From: Agromyces albus
GTDB lineage: Bacteria > Actinomycetota > Actinomycetes > Actinomycetales > Microbacteriaceae
NCBI RefSeq assembly: GCF_004134825.1
Contig: NZ_SDPN01000027.1
Location: 1-51,346 of the forward strand
Length of the DNA: 51,346 nt
Direction: 5' to 3'
Shown: positions 34,123-42,390 of the stretch, in pieces
Position numbering within the stretch: position 1 is the first letter of the stretch
Layout: each line of letters starts with the position of its first letter
Made by a program: the position numbers and the translations under genes
Notes under the pieces: generated by a model
Seen by the model: only the letters and a program-made list of their open reading frames with translations
What the model was told of the DNA's origin: nothing
Database searches by the model: none

Positions 34123-34359
34123 GCACAAGAGACAACACTAGCATGCGTCTGGGCCACCGTCGAATCGAGGCCGTGGTCGCGTGCGGCATCCGTACATCGC
34201 ATCACAACGGACTGTTGATCTCAGGCATCCGTACCGGAATCGGTTGTCGAAATCCCCCACTTTGTTAGGAACCCTTCCCAACTCGCTCGCTCGTTGGTAC
34301 TGTCCCCGAGACCGCTCCACTTCGTCGGGTGCACTCCCGACACGACCGATGAGGATTCC

Positions 34360-35718
34360 ATGTCACCACGCGTCCGCACGCTCCGCCGGGCCTCGATCAC
34401 GCTGGCCACCGCCACCGCGATCGCCGCCTCTGCGATCGCCTCCCCCGCCCTCGCCGCACCCAGCGGCTCGAAACCGCCGCCCATCACGGGCCCGGCCGAC
34501 ATCAACGGATATCGCAGCGTCGGCTATCTCATGTCCGACGCGCCCGTCACTCGCGACTACCAGATCGAGGACCTCTTCGACACGGGCGCGATCCGCGACA
34601 TCACGCACGTGAACTACGCCTTCGGCAACGTCACCGCAGATCTCCGCTGCGACATCCTCGACGCCGCCGGCGAGGGGGATGCGCACAACGACTTCCTCCG
34701 GCTCGTCTCGGCAGCCGACTCCGTCGACGGGAAGAAGGACAAGCCGGCGCAAGCGCTCGCCGGCAACTTCAACCAGCTGCGCAAGCTCAAGGAGCGCAGC
34801 CCCGAGACGAAAGTGCTGATCTCGCTCGGCGGCTGGACCTGGTCCGACAACTTCTCGGCGGCGGCTGCGACACCCGAGAGTCGCACCGCCCTCGTCTCCT
34901 CGTGCATCGATCTGTACCTGAAGGGCAACCTGCCCGTGATCGACGGCAAGGGCGGCCCCGGCGCGGCGGCCGGAATCTTCGACGGCATCGACGTGGATTG
35001 GGAGTGGCCGGTCACCGGAGGCGAGACGGCCAACGCGACTCCGGCCGACAACGAGAACTTCCTCGCCCTCATGGAGGAGTTCCGTGGGCAGCTCGACGCC
35101 TACGGCGCGGTGACCGGCGAGGACTACCTGCTCACGGCCTTCGCCCCCGCCGGCGGATGGAATGCCGGGCAGGGCGGCTGGCTCGACCCACGGCTGTTCG
35201 CGGCCGTCGACTTCCTCAACGTGCAGGGCTACGACTTCCACGGCGGCTGGGTGCCGAACATGACGGGACACCAGGGCAACCTGCATCCCGATGGCACGCA
35301 GAACTGGGGCCTCGGCCTCGACGGCGCGGTCGGCATGTACGTGAACGCCGGCGCTCGCCCCGACCAGCTGAACGCCGGCCTCGCGGCCTATGGACACGGC
35401 TGGAGCGGCGTCACGAACGGCGCCGAGGCGTGGCAGCCCGCTGCAGGATCGATCGGCACGAAGCCGTACTTCGAGATCCGCGATGTCGGCGACGCGTTCT
35501 TCGATGCCGCAGTCGGGGCCGCGTGGCGCTACGACGCCGCGACCGGCGACTGGTGGAGCCTCGACGACCCGTCGTCGGTCACGGCGAAGGCGGACTGGCT
35601 CACGAGCGAAGGATACGGCGGCGCCATGTGGTGGGACCTCTCGGGCGACTACCGCAACGAGCTCGGCGGTACACTCGGCGGGGCTTTGCGCGCCGCCGAG
35701 TCCGGACCGCTGGACTGA
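34360..35718 (+). CDS. Secreted GH18 chitinase
   Basis: A 452-residue exported GH18 enzyme. A signal peptide covers about residues 1-33 (cleavage after SPALAA). The barrel shows VNYAFGN, KVLISLGGWTWSDNF and the catalytic FDGIDVDWEWP with acid E215 in the DxxDxDxE motif, then MSDAP-like and GYDFHGGW loops and the final GGAMWWDLSGDYR. No carbohydrate-binding module is attached. It hydrolyses chitin to chito-oligosaccharides outside the cell. The ATG at 34360 follows GATGAGG and gives a proper signal peptide. It is monocistronic, ending at a bidirectional terminator. Confidence 0.94.
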   Translation: MSPRVRTLRRASITLATATAIAASAIASPALAAPSGSKPPPITGPADINGYRSVGYLMSDAPVTRDYQIEDLFDTGAIRDITHVNYAFGNVTADLRCDILDAAGEGDAHNDFLRLVSAADSVDGKKDKPAQALAGNFNQLRKLKERSPETKVLISLGGWTWSDNFSAAAATPESRTALVSSCIDLYLKGNLPVIDGKGGPGAAAGIFDGIDVDWEWPVTGGETANATPADNENFLALMEEFRGQLDAYGAVTGEDYLLTAFAPAGGWNAGQGGWLDPRLFAAVDFLNVQGYDFHGGWVPNMTGHQGNLHPDGTQNWGLGLDGAVGMYVNAGARPDQLNAGLAAYGHGWSGVTNGAEAWQPAAGSIGTKPYFEIRDVGDAFFDAAVGAAWRYDAATGDWWSLDDPSSVTAKADWLTSEGYGGAMWWDLSGDYRNELGGTLGGALRAAESGPLD

Positions 35719-35723
35719 ACGGA

Positions 35724-35764
35724 GCCGGCCGAGGCCGATGGCAACGCCATCAGTCTCGGCCGGC
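35724..35764. terminator. Bidirectional terminator between chitinase and UPF0182 genes
   Basis: 18-bp arms at 35724-35741 and 35747-35764 (outer ten pairs GCCGGCCGAG perfect, one G-U and one mismatch inside) with a 5-nt loop, 5 nt after the chitinase stop and 16 bp after the UPF0182 stop, between the two convergent genes. Confidence 0.8.
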
Positions 35765-35780
35765 GCTCAGCCCGCTCAGC

Positions 35781-38693
35781 TCACCCGGTCGGCGTCGACG
35801 TCGCCGTCGTCAGTTCGAGCAGGCTCGAGATGATCTCGGCGAGCCGATCATCGGCCACGCCGTAGGCGGCCCAGTCACCCTCGACGCGCGCGGCCTCTTT
35901 GTCTTTCAGCACCTGCGATGCCTCATTCAGCAATGCCTGCACCTCGTCGGTCGGCGTCGCTGGCGTCTCGGGCGTCGTGGGAGCGCCTTCCTCGGGCGGC
36001 GTCGTCGGCTCGGTGCCCGGCTCGACCTCATTGTCGCCCGCTTCGGCGCCGGACTCGCCGCCGAACAGCACGTCGAGCGCGAGATCGAGGGTGTCCTCGA
36101 AGGCGATGTTGTCGCCGAAGGCCACGAGCACCTTCTGCAGCAGCGGGTAGCTCGTCTCTCCGGTGGACTTCACGTACACCGGCTGGACGTAGAGCAGACC
36201 GCCACCGACGGGCACCGTCAGCAGGTTGCCGTTGATGACCTCGGACTGGCCCTGCTTCAGGATGTTCAGTTGCGCCGAGATGCTCGGGTCACCGTTGAAC
36301 TTGTTCTGCACCTGGCCGGGACCTGGCACGTTGTCGTCTTCGGGCAACGTCAGCAACCGAAGCGTGCCGTAGCCGTCGGCGCGCTCGCCGTCGACGTTGC
36401 CGGCGTCGGCATCGACGGCGAGATACCCGCGGAGCACGTTCCGGCTCGCCTCCCCCCGGGCTTCGGGGATGAACGACGAGTACAGCGAGTACGCGGGGTC
36501 GTCTTGACCGGGCATCTGCATCGTGAGGTAGTAGGGCGGTTGCAGCAGCGTGCTGCCGGCGCCTGCGGTCGGGTCTTTCGGCGTGGTCCACGCGTCTTCG
36601 CGCGAGTAGAACGAGCTCGCGTCGGTCACGTGGTAGCGACCGAGCACCGCTCGCTGCACCTTGAACAGGTCGGACGGGTAGCGCACGTGGCTCATGAGCT
36701 CGCCCGACATCTCGCTCATCGGCTGGAGCGTCGTGGGGAAGATCTTCTGCCACGTCTGCAGGATGGGGTCTTCCTCATCCCACGCGTAGAGCGTGACCTT
36801 GCCGTCGTAGGCGTCGACAGTGGCCTTCACCGAGTTGCGGATGTAGTTCACCTCGTCGAACGCGAGCGTGGGCGCGAGGCCCTCGCTGTCGGCGATGGCG
36901 TCGCTCATGCTCTGCTTGTTCGAGTACGGGTACTGGTCGGTGAGCGTGTAGCCGTCGACGATCCAGACGATCCGCCCGTCGACGACCGACGGGTAGGCGT
37001 CGGAATCGAGCGTGAGGTACGGCGCGACCTTCTGCACGCGCTCGATGGGGTCGCGGTCGTAGAGGATCTGTGAGTCGTTCGTGACGACGTCGGAGAGGAA
37101 GATCTGCTCCGACTGGAACTTCAGGGCGTAGACGAGCTTCGTGAACACGTTGTCGAGCTTCGGGCCGCCGTCGCCCTTGAACGTGGTCTGGGTCTGCCCG
37201 CCGTCGCCGGCCGCGGGATAGTCGAGCTCCACCGGGTCGTTGCCCTCGGGGGCGCCGACGATCGAGTAGTCGGGCGACTCCTCGCCGAAGTAGACGCGCG
37301 GCTCGAATTCGCCGAGATCACCCGTCGACGGGATGCCCGACTGCATGAAGACGGGCTGGCCGTCGACCGAGCGCTGGTTGCCCGCCGCGGCGACGAGTCC
37401 GTAGCCGTGCGTGTAGACGAGGTGCGTGTTGAACCACGTCTGGGCATCGCCGAGGCCGGCGAGGTTGAGGTCGCGAACGGCGACGACCGTGTCTTGCGTG
37501 CGATCGTCGATCTCGTAGCGGTCGACGTCGAGTGCGTCGGGGAACTGGTAGTACTGGCGGAACTGCTCGAGCTGCGCGAAGGCGTCGCTGATCTGCAGCG
37601 GGTCCATGAGGCGGATGTTGGCCGTGGTCTCGGCGTCTTCGCGCAAGGCGCCCGGCGTGGCGTCGGTCGTCGCCTTGTAGGGGATCTGCTCGATGTCGGA
37701 GACACCGTAGGCATCTCGAGTGAGGTCGATGCTGCGCTGGATGTAGGGCGCCTCGAGCGTGCGGGCGCTCGGGTCGACCTGGAAGCGCTGCACCACCCAG
37801 GGATAGAGCGAGCCGATGAGGATGCTCGACACGATGAGGAGCGCCGTTCCGATGAGCGGGAGGCGCCAGCGGCCGATGGCCGCCGTGATGAAGAACAGCA
37901 CCGCGACGACCGCCGCGATGGCCGCGAGGATGCCACGGCCTGGGATCGTGGCGTTCACGTCGGTGTACGCCGCGCCCGTGATGAGCTCACCGGTCTCGGT
38001 CACCGTCGCGTACTGGTCGAACCAGATGCTGACGGCCTGGAGGAGCAGGTAGATGCCCGCCGTGATCGCGATCTGCACTCGCGCGGACTTCGAGATGACG
38101 ACCTCTCGCCCGCTCACCCGGATGGCGCCGTACAGGTAGTTCGTGGCGATCACGAGCAGCACCGAGAGCAGCACCACGGCCGAGGCGAAGCCGACGATCG
38201 AACGGTAGTAGGGCAGCTCGAAGACGAAGAAGCCCACGTCGAACCCGAACTGGGGGTCGGTGGTGCCGAACGGCGTGCGGTTCAGGAAGGTGAGGGTGAG
38301 CTCCCACCGGCTCGAGACCGAGACGCCCGCGAACACGCCGAGCACGACCGGGATGCCGAACATGGCGAGCCGGCGCAGCGGCTCGAAGACCTCCTGGTAG
38401 CGGTCGAGCTGCGAGTTGAGCTTCGCGTAGACCGGTCGCGAGCGATAGGCGATCTGGATCGACGCCCACACGGGCAGCGCCATGGCGATGAAGCCGACGA
38501 CGAAGAGCACGATGCGCGAGATCCACTCGGTGGTGAGCACCGGCAGGAAGCCGAGCTGGCTGAACCACAGGACGTCGGCGTAGAGGCCTGCGAAGACGAA
38601 GAATGCGATGACGAGGGCTGCGACCACCCCGATCGTGATCGCGATCGGCGCGCGACGGCGCGGCATCCTCGGTTCTTGCGACTGTGATGACAC
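35781..38693 (-). CDS. UPF0182-family large membrane protein
   Basis: A 970-residue protein homologous in layout to M. tuberculosis Rv3193c and Rv0064. About seven transmembrane helices lie in the first 310 residues (AITIGVVAALVIAFFVFAGLYADVLW is the first). A long extracytoplasmic domain follows, with conserved YVYTHGYG-like (LVYTHGYGLVAA), DEVNYIRNSVKATVDAYDG and LLYVQPVYVKS segments. An acidic Thr/Pro/Glu linker (about 890-930) separates it from a short coiled C-terminal segment. Biochemical function is unknown. GTG start at 38691-38693. It is downstream of the PDZ protease gene on the same strand, as in mycobacteria. Confidence 0.92.
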   Translation of the reverse strand: MSSQSQEPRMPRRRAPIAITIGVVAALVIAFFVFAGLYADVLWFSQLGFLPVLTTEWISRIVLFVVGFIAMALPVWASIQIAYRSRPVYAKLNSQLDRYQEVFEPLRRLAMFGIPVVLGVFAGVSVSSRWELTLTFLNRTPFGTTDPQFGFDVGFFVFELPYYRSIVGFASAVVLLSVLLVIATNYLYGAIRVSGREVVISKSARVQIAITAGIYLLLQAVSIWFDQYATVTETGELITGAAYTDVNATIPGRGILAAIAAVVAVLFFITAAIGRWRLPLIGTALLIVSSILIGSLYPWVVQRFQVDPSARTLEAPYIQRSIDLTRDAYGVSDIEQIPYKATTDATPGALREDAETTANIRLMDPLQISDAFAQLEQFRQYYQFPDALDVDRYEIDDRTQDTVVAVRDLNLAGLGDAQTWFNTHLVYTHGYGLVAAAGNQRSVDGQPVFMQSGIPSTGDLGEFEPRVYFGEESPDYSIVGAPEGNDPVELDYPAAGDGGQTQTTFKGDGGPKLDNVFTKLVYALKFQSEQIFLSDVVTNDSQILYDRDPIERVQKVAPYLTLDSDAYPSVVDGRIVWIVDGYTLTDQYPYSNKQSMSDAIADSEGLAPTLAFDEVNYIRNSVKATVDAYDGKVTLYAWDEEDPILQTWQKIFPTTLQPMSEMSGELMSHVRYPSDLFKVQRAVLGRYHVTDASSFYSREDAWTTPKDPTAGAGSTLLQPPYYLTMQMPGQDDPAYSLYSSFIPEARGEASRNVLRGYLAVDADAGNVDGERADGYGTLRLLTLPEDDNVPGPGQVQNKFNGDPSISAQLNILKQGQSEVINGNLLTVPVGGGLLYVQPVYVKSTGETSYPLLQKVLVAFGDNIAFEDTLDLALDVLFGGESGAEAGDNEVEPGTEPTTPPEEGAPTTPETPATPTDEVQALLNEASQVLKDKEAARVEGDWAAYGVADDRLAEIISSLLELTTATSTPTG

Positions 38694-38764
38694 TCTCGGC
38701 CTCGTGTTCGGTCGGGATGGGATCGAGATTCCATCCTACGGTTGGTTCGCTTGGAGCCGGCTGT

Positions 38765-39886
38765 TCAGCCAGCCGTGCAGGAGGGGTAGGAGCCGGTCAC
38801 CGCCCCGTCGGCGAGATCCTCCACGACGGTGCGGGCCTCTTCGAGGGTCGACACGGCGAAGACCTCGAGGCCGTCGGGCACGTGCCCGACCACTTCGCCG
38901 CAATTCGCCTCGGGGGCGAGGAACCAGTCGGCACCGGCATCCGAGGCGCCCCAGAGCTTCTGGCGGATGCCGCCGATGGGCCCGACCTCGCCCGCGGAGT
39001 CGATCGTGCCGGTTCCCGCCACGTTCTCGCCGCCCGTCATCGCGCCGGGAGTGAGCTTGTCGACGACGCCGAGCGCGAACATCATTCCGGCGCTCGGTCC
39101 GCCGACGTTGTCGAGCTGGAGTTCGACCTCGATCGGGAACTCGTAGCGCATCCGCACCCCGACACCGATCACGCTCGTGCCACCTCGGTCGACGGGGGTG
39201 ACCTCGACGGTCTGCTCGACGCCGTCGCGGACGATCACGAGCGACGCCGCGGCATCCGGCCCGTTCTCCTGCACCGCCCCGCGCAGCTCGTCGACCGAAT
39301 GCACGTCGCGCCCGTTCACCGAGACGATCACGTCGCCCTCGGCGATGGCGCCGTCGGCGGGCGAGTCCTCGAGCAGCCCCGCGACCGTCACCTCGCGGGG
39401 GAAGTCGTAGCCGAGTTCGACGAGCGCCGCGGCGATGGCGTCTTGCTGCGAGTCGACCATCGCCGCCTCGTTCTGGGCGTCGCGATCTTCATTGCTCACG
39501 CCGGCCGGGAAGACCGCCTCCACCGGCACGACCGAGCGGGTGCGATCCATCCACGCGGCGAGCACCTCGAGCCAGTTCGGGGTCTGACCGGGGAGTCCGA
39601 TCACCGAAACCGTGAGCAGGTTGAGCTGGCCGTCGGTCGGATAGGTGCGCTCGTCGGGGATCTCGATGAGCGGCACCGCCTCGCCGTCGCGGTCTGCGGT
39701 GCCGAGCGTGTCGTAGACCGGCCCGGGGCGTTCGATGACGTAGGGCGTCGGCACCAGCGCGAACACCACCGCGACGGCCGTGGCGATCGTGAGCGACGCC
39801 CAGCCGATGCGCTCGCGCAACGGGCGGCGCTCGTACCGTGCCGACGACGGAGCATGCGGTGACGGCTCGTCGGCGAAGAGGGCCAT
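38765..39886 (-). CDS. PDZ/S16 (Lon-like, YlbL-type) membrane protease
   Basis: A 373-residue protein with a single N-terminal membrane helix (about 27-47), a PDZ domain (about 165-235, VAGLLEDSPADGAIAEGDVIVSVNGRDV) and a Lon-type protease domain. The catalytic dyad is S265 in NVGGPSAGMMFAL and K310 in IGGIRQKLWGA. It is the homologue of Bacillus YlbL and M. tuberculosis Rv3194c. The active site should face outward. ATG with an AAGGA site upstream. It diverges from the metalloprotease gene. Confidence 0.93.
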   Translation of the reverse strand: MALFADEPSPHAPSSARYERRPLRERIGWASLTIATAVAVVFALVPTPYVIERPGPVYDTLGTADRDGEAVPLIEIPDERTYPTDGQLNLLTVSVIGLPGQTPNWLEVLAAWMDRTRSVVPVEAVFPAGVSNEDRDAQNEAAMVDSQQDAIAAALVELGYDFPREVTVAGLLEDSPADGAIAEGDVIVSVNGRDVHSVDELRGAVQENGPDAAASLVIVRDGVEQTVEVTPVDRGGTSVIGVGVRMRYEFPIEVELQLDNVGGPSAGMMFALGVVDKLTPGAMTGGENVAGTGTIDSAGEVGPIGGIRQKLWGASDAGADWFLAPEANCGEVVGHVPDGLEVFAVSTLEEARTVVEDLADGAVTGSYPSCTAG

Positions 39887-40048
39887 CCGTGTTCGTTCCT
39901 TCCGGGGTGTCGTCGCCGGTGTGCGGGCCCGTGGCCCGGCGCTGTTCGCGAAGGGCGGACACCCGGAACGCCAGCCTAGGCCATTTCCCAGACATCGGGC
40001 CATGCGCTCGCGTTACGGTTGACGAGACGCGACTGGGAGGTGGCTGCA

Positions 40049-41422
40049 GTGGCCGATCGAGACGATGAGCCTGGCGACCTGAACCCCGAAGACGAGTTCC
40101 GGGAGATGCTCCGCGAACTGCTCTCGGGCGCGGGCGGCATCGATCCGTCGCGGCTCGCGGGGGCGGCCGGCCTGCCGAGCGATCCGGCGAGCATCGCCGC
40201 GCTGTTCGGTCAATTGCAGCAGGCGATGAACCAGGCCGGCGATGGCATCGACTGGAGCATCGCCCAGCGCCAGGGCGAGGAGCGAGCGGCCTCCGGCCAG
40301 CGTCAGGTCACCGACCAGGAGCGCGCCCGCCTCGACCAGGCGTTCCAGGTGGCTTCGCTCTGGCTCGATGAGGCGGTCTCGTTCTCAGCGCTGGCCGGCA
40401 CCCCCGAACTGCTCACTCGACGCGCGTGGGTGGCCGCGACGATCGCGATCTGGTCGCAACTGGCCGAACCCGTCGCTCTCAGCATCTCCGACTCCCTCAC
40501 GAGGGTCATGAGCGAGCAGGCTCCCGAAGAGCTGCAGTCGATGATCCAGGGTGCCAGCCGGATGATGCGGGGCATCGGCGGCGCGCTTTTCGCGATGCAG
40601 CTCGGTCAGGTGGTCGGCCAGCTCGCCACCGAGGTCGTCTCCGGCGGCGACATCGGCATTCCCCTGCTCGAAGACGGCCACGCCGCGATCCTGCCGCAGA
40701 ATGCCGCAGTGTTCGGCGAGGGACTCGACATCCCCAACGACCAGGTCGAGCTCTACCTCGCGGTGCGCGAGCTCGCGCATGCGCGACTCTTCCGGCACGC
40801 GAGGTGGCTGCGCCTGCACCTCATCACCGCGATCACCGCGTTCGCACGCGGCATCGACATCGACACCGATCGGCTCGAAGAGCTCGCCGAGGGATTCGAC
40901 CCATCGAACCCCGAAGAGCTGCGCAACGCGGTCGTCAACGGCGCGCTGATCCGCCCGAAGAGCGAGGCCCAGCAGGCGGCGCTCGCCCGGCTCGAGACCA
41001 TGCTCGCCCTCGTCGAGGGCTGGGTCGACGCGGCTACGGCCGCTGCCACCGAGCGACTGCCGAAGTCCGACGCGATCGCCGAGTCGATCCGCCGCCGGCG
41101 CGCCTCGGGCGGCCCGGCCGAATCCGCGTTCGCAACCCTCGTCGGACTCGAGCTGCGGCCGCGGCGGTTGCGCGAGGCGACCGCGATGTGGCGCGCCGTC
41201 ACCGACGCCGTCGGGGTCGACGCGCGCGATGCGCTCTGGTCGCATCCCGACCTGCTGCCGACGGCCGCCGACCTCGACGACCCGAGCGCGCTCGTCGCTC
41301 GACTCACGGGCGCCGAATCTCGCACCGAAGCCGACGACGAATTCGACCAGGCGCTCGAGCAGTTGCTGCGCGGCGAGACCCCCGCGGCTCCGGGCGAAGA
41401 CGGCGAGGAGCCGGCTCCCTAA
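40049..41422 (+). CDS. Zinc-dependent metalloprotease-family protein (DUF2342/Rv3195-like)
   Basis: A 457-residue actinobacterial protein of the DUF2342 family. The putative zinc motif is ELAH within YLAVRELAHARLFRH (E241-H244), less than a full HExxH, so protease activity rests on family annotation. Other conserved parts are WVAATIAIWSQLAEPVA and IQGASRMMRGIGGALFAMQLGQVVGQLA. The C-terminus is acidic. The GTG at 40049 has a GGGAGG site 8 nt upstream; an in-frame TTG 30 bp earlier lacks one. Position next to the PDZ protease and ThiF-like genes matches M. tuberculosis. Confidence 0.85.
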   Translation: MADRDDEPGDLNPEDEFREMLRELLSGAGGIDPSRLAGAAGLPSDPASIAALFGQLQQAMNQAGDGIDWSIAQRQGEERAASGQRQVTDQERARLDQAFQVASLWLDEAVSFSALAGTPELLTRRAWVAATIAIWSQLAEPVALSISDSLTRVMSEQAPEELQSMIQGASRMMRGIGGALFAMQLGQVVGQLATEVVSGGDIGIPLLEDGHAAILPQNAAVFGEGLDIPNDQVELYLAVRELAHARLFRHARWLRLHLITAITAFARGIDIDTDRLEELAEGFDPSNPEELRNAVVNGALIRPKSEAQQAALARLETMLALVEGWVDAATAAATERLPKSDAIAESIRRRRASGGPAESAFATLVGLELRPRRLREATAMWRAVTDAVGVDARDALWSHPDLLPTAADLDDPSALVARLTGAESRTEADDEFDQALEQLLRGETPAAPGEDGEEPAP

Positions 41423-41499
41423 GCGGCGAGCGCCGCCTGCGTCACGGGCCCTGTGGACGGATGCCGCCGCCTCCGCGGTACTTGGGGCAAGCTCTCCGC

Positions 41500-42390
41500 A
41501 TGGTCCCCCGCATCGACCCGGCCCTCCCGCTCGTGTGGCGCTCGCCCCACGAACTGCAATTCGGTGCCCTGGCGCCGCGAGTCGTGCTCCGCGATCCGGG
41601 CGAGCTCGAGACCGGCCTCATCGCAGCCCTCCGCCACGGCGCACGCCTCTCGACGCTCCAGACGATCGGAGCCGGCCTCGGCGGCTCCCCCGCCGACATC
41701 GCGCGGCTGCTCGACGTGCTCGCCCCCGTATTCGAACCAGAGGACGCAGCGGATGACGCGGCATCCGTCGACCGATCGCACCGGGCCGTGATCGCGCTCG
41801 ATGCCGACGGCCTCGTGGCGCAGCTCCTCGAGTCGAGCCTCACGGCGCTCGGCTACGACGTGACGCCGGTCGACGAGGCCGATCCCGACCATGTCGACCT
41901 CGTGGTGATCGCGGCCGCCTGGGTGATCCCGCCGCCGCGCTACCTGCCCTGGCTTCGCAGCGACGTACCGCACCTCGCGCTCGTCTTCGACGAGTCGGGC
42001 GCGCGCGTGGGCCCCCTCGTCGAACCGGGCAGCGGGCCGTGCCTGCGCTGCCTCGACCTCTCGCGGCGCGACGCCGACGCTGCCTGGCCGGTGATCGGCG
42101 CACAGCTCGCCGGGCGAGCGGCGGCGGGTCTCACCGCTCGCCTCGCCCACGATGCTGCGGCACTTGCGGCGTCGGTCATCGACGACCGCATCTCGCGAGG
42201 CACCACCGATCTCGCCGCCGCGTCGATCACCCTGCCGAGGCCCGGCGACGAGCCGCGACACCAGCAGCATCCCCCGCACCCCGCGTGCGGTTGCCGAGCT
42301 CCTGGAGGAAACGCGACGGCTCCCGTTCCCCTCGATGCGTTCCGCTCTGGCGCGGCCAGCTCAGTTCGAGCCGGCGCCGTGCCCGCGTGA
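41500..42390 (+). CDS. ThiF/TOMM leader-binding-like zinc protein (Rv3196-like)
   Basis: A 296-residue protein with the degenerate E1/ThiF-like fold seen in 'TOMM precursor leader peptide-binding' and cyclodehydratase-associated proteins. An N-terminal winged part (WRSPHELQFGALAPRVVLRDP) is followed by a Rossmann-like middle (HRAVIALDADGLVAQLLESSLTALGYDV). A zinc ribbon is then built from C181/C184 (GPCLRCLDL) and C263/C265 (HPACGC). No ATP-binding GxGxxG is evident. No YcaO gene or precursor peptide lies nearby, so a housekeeping role like that of Rv3196 is more likely than peptide-antibiotic synthesis. Its last 164 bp overlap the convergent UvrD2 gene. An ATG at 41461 is an alternative start. 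Confidence 0.75.
   Translation: MVPRIDPALPLVWRSPHELQFGALAPRVVLRDPGELETGLIAALRHGARLSTLQTIGAGLGGSPADIARLLDVLAPVFEPEDAADDAASVDRSHRAVIALDADGLVAQLLESSLTALGYDVTPVDEADPDHVDLVVIAAAWVIPPPRYLPWLRSDVPHLALVFDESGARVGPLVEPGSGPCLRCLDLSRRDADAAWPVIGAQLAGRAAAGLTARLAHDAAALAASVIDDRISRGTTDLAAASITLPRPGDEPRHQQHPPHPACGCRAPGGNATAPVPLDAFRSGAASSVRAGAVPA

Noticed and set aside
41500..42390. A TOMM/YcaO peptide-antibiotic cluster suggested by the leader-binding-like protein
   Set aside because: No YcaO cyclodehydratase, precursor peptide, dehydrogenase or exporter is nearby, and the gene occupies a conserved housekeeping position known from mycobacteria.
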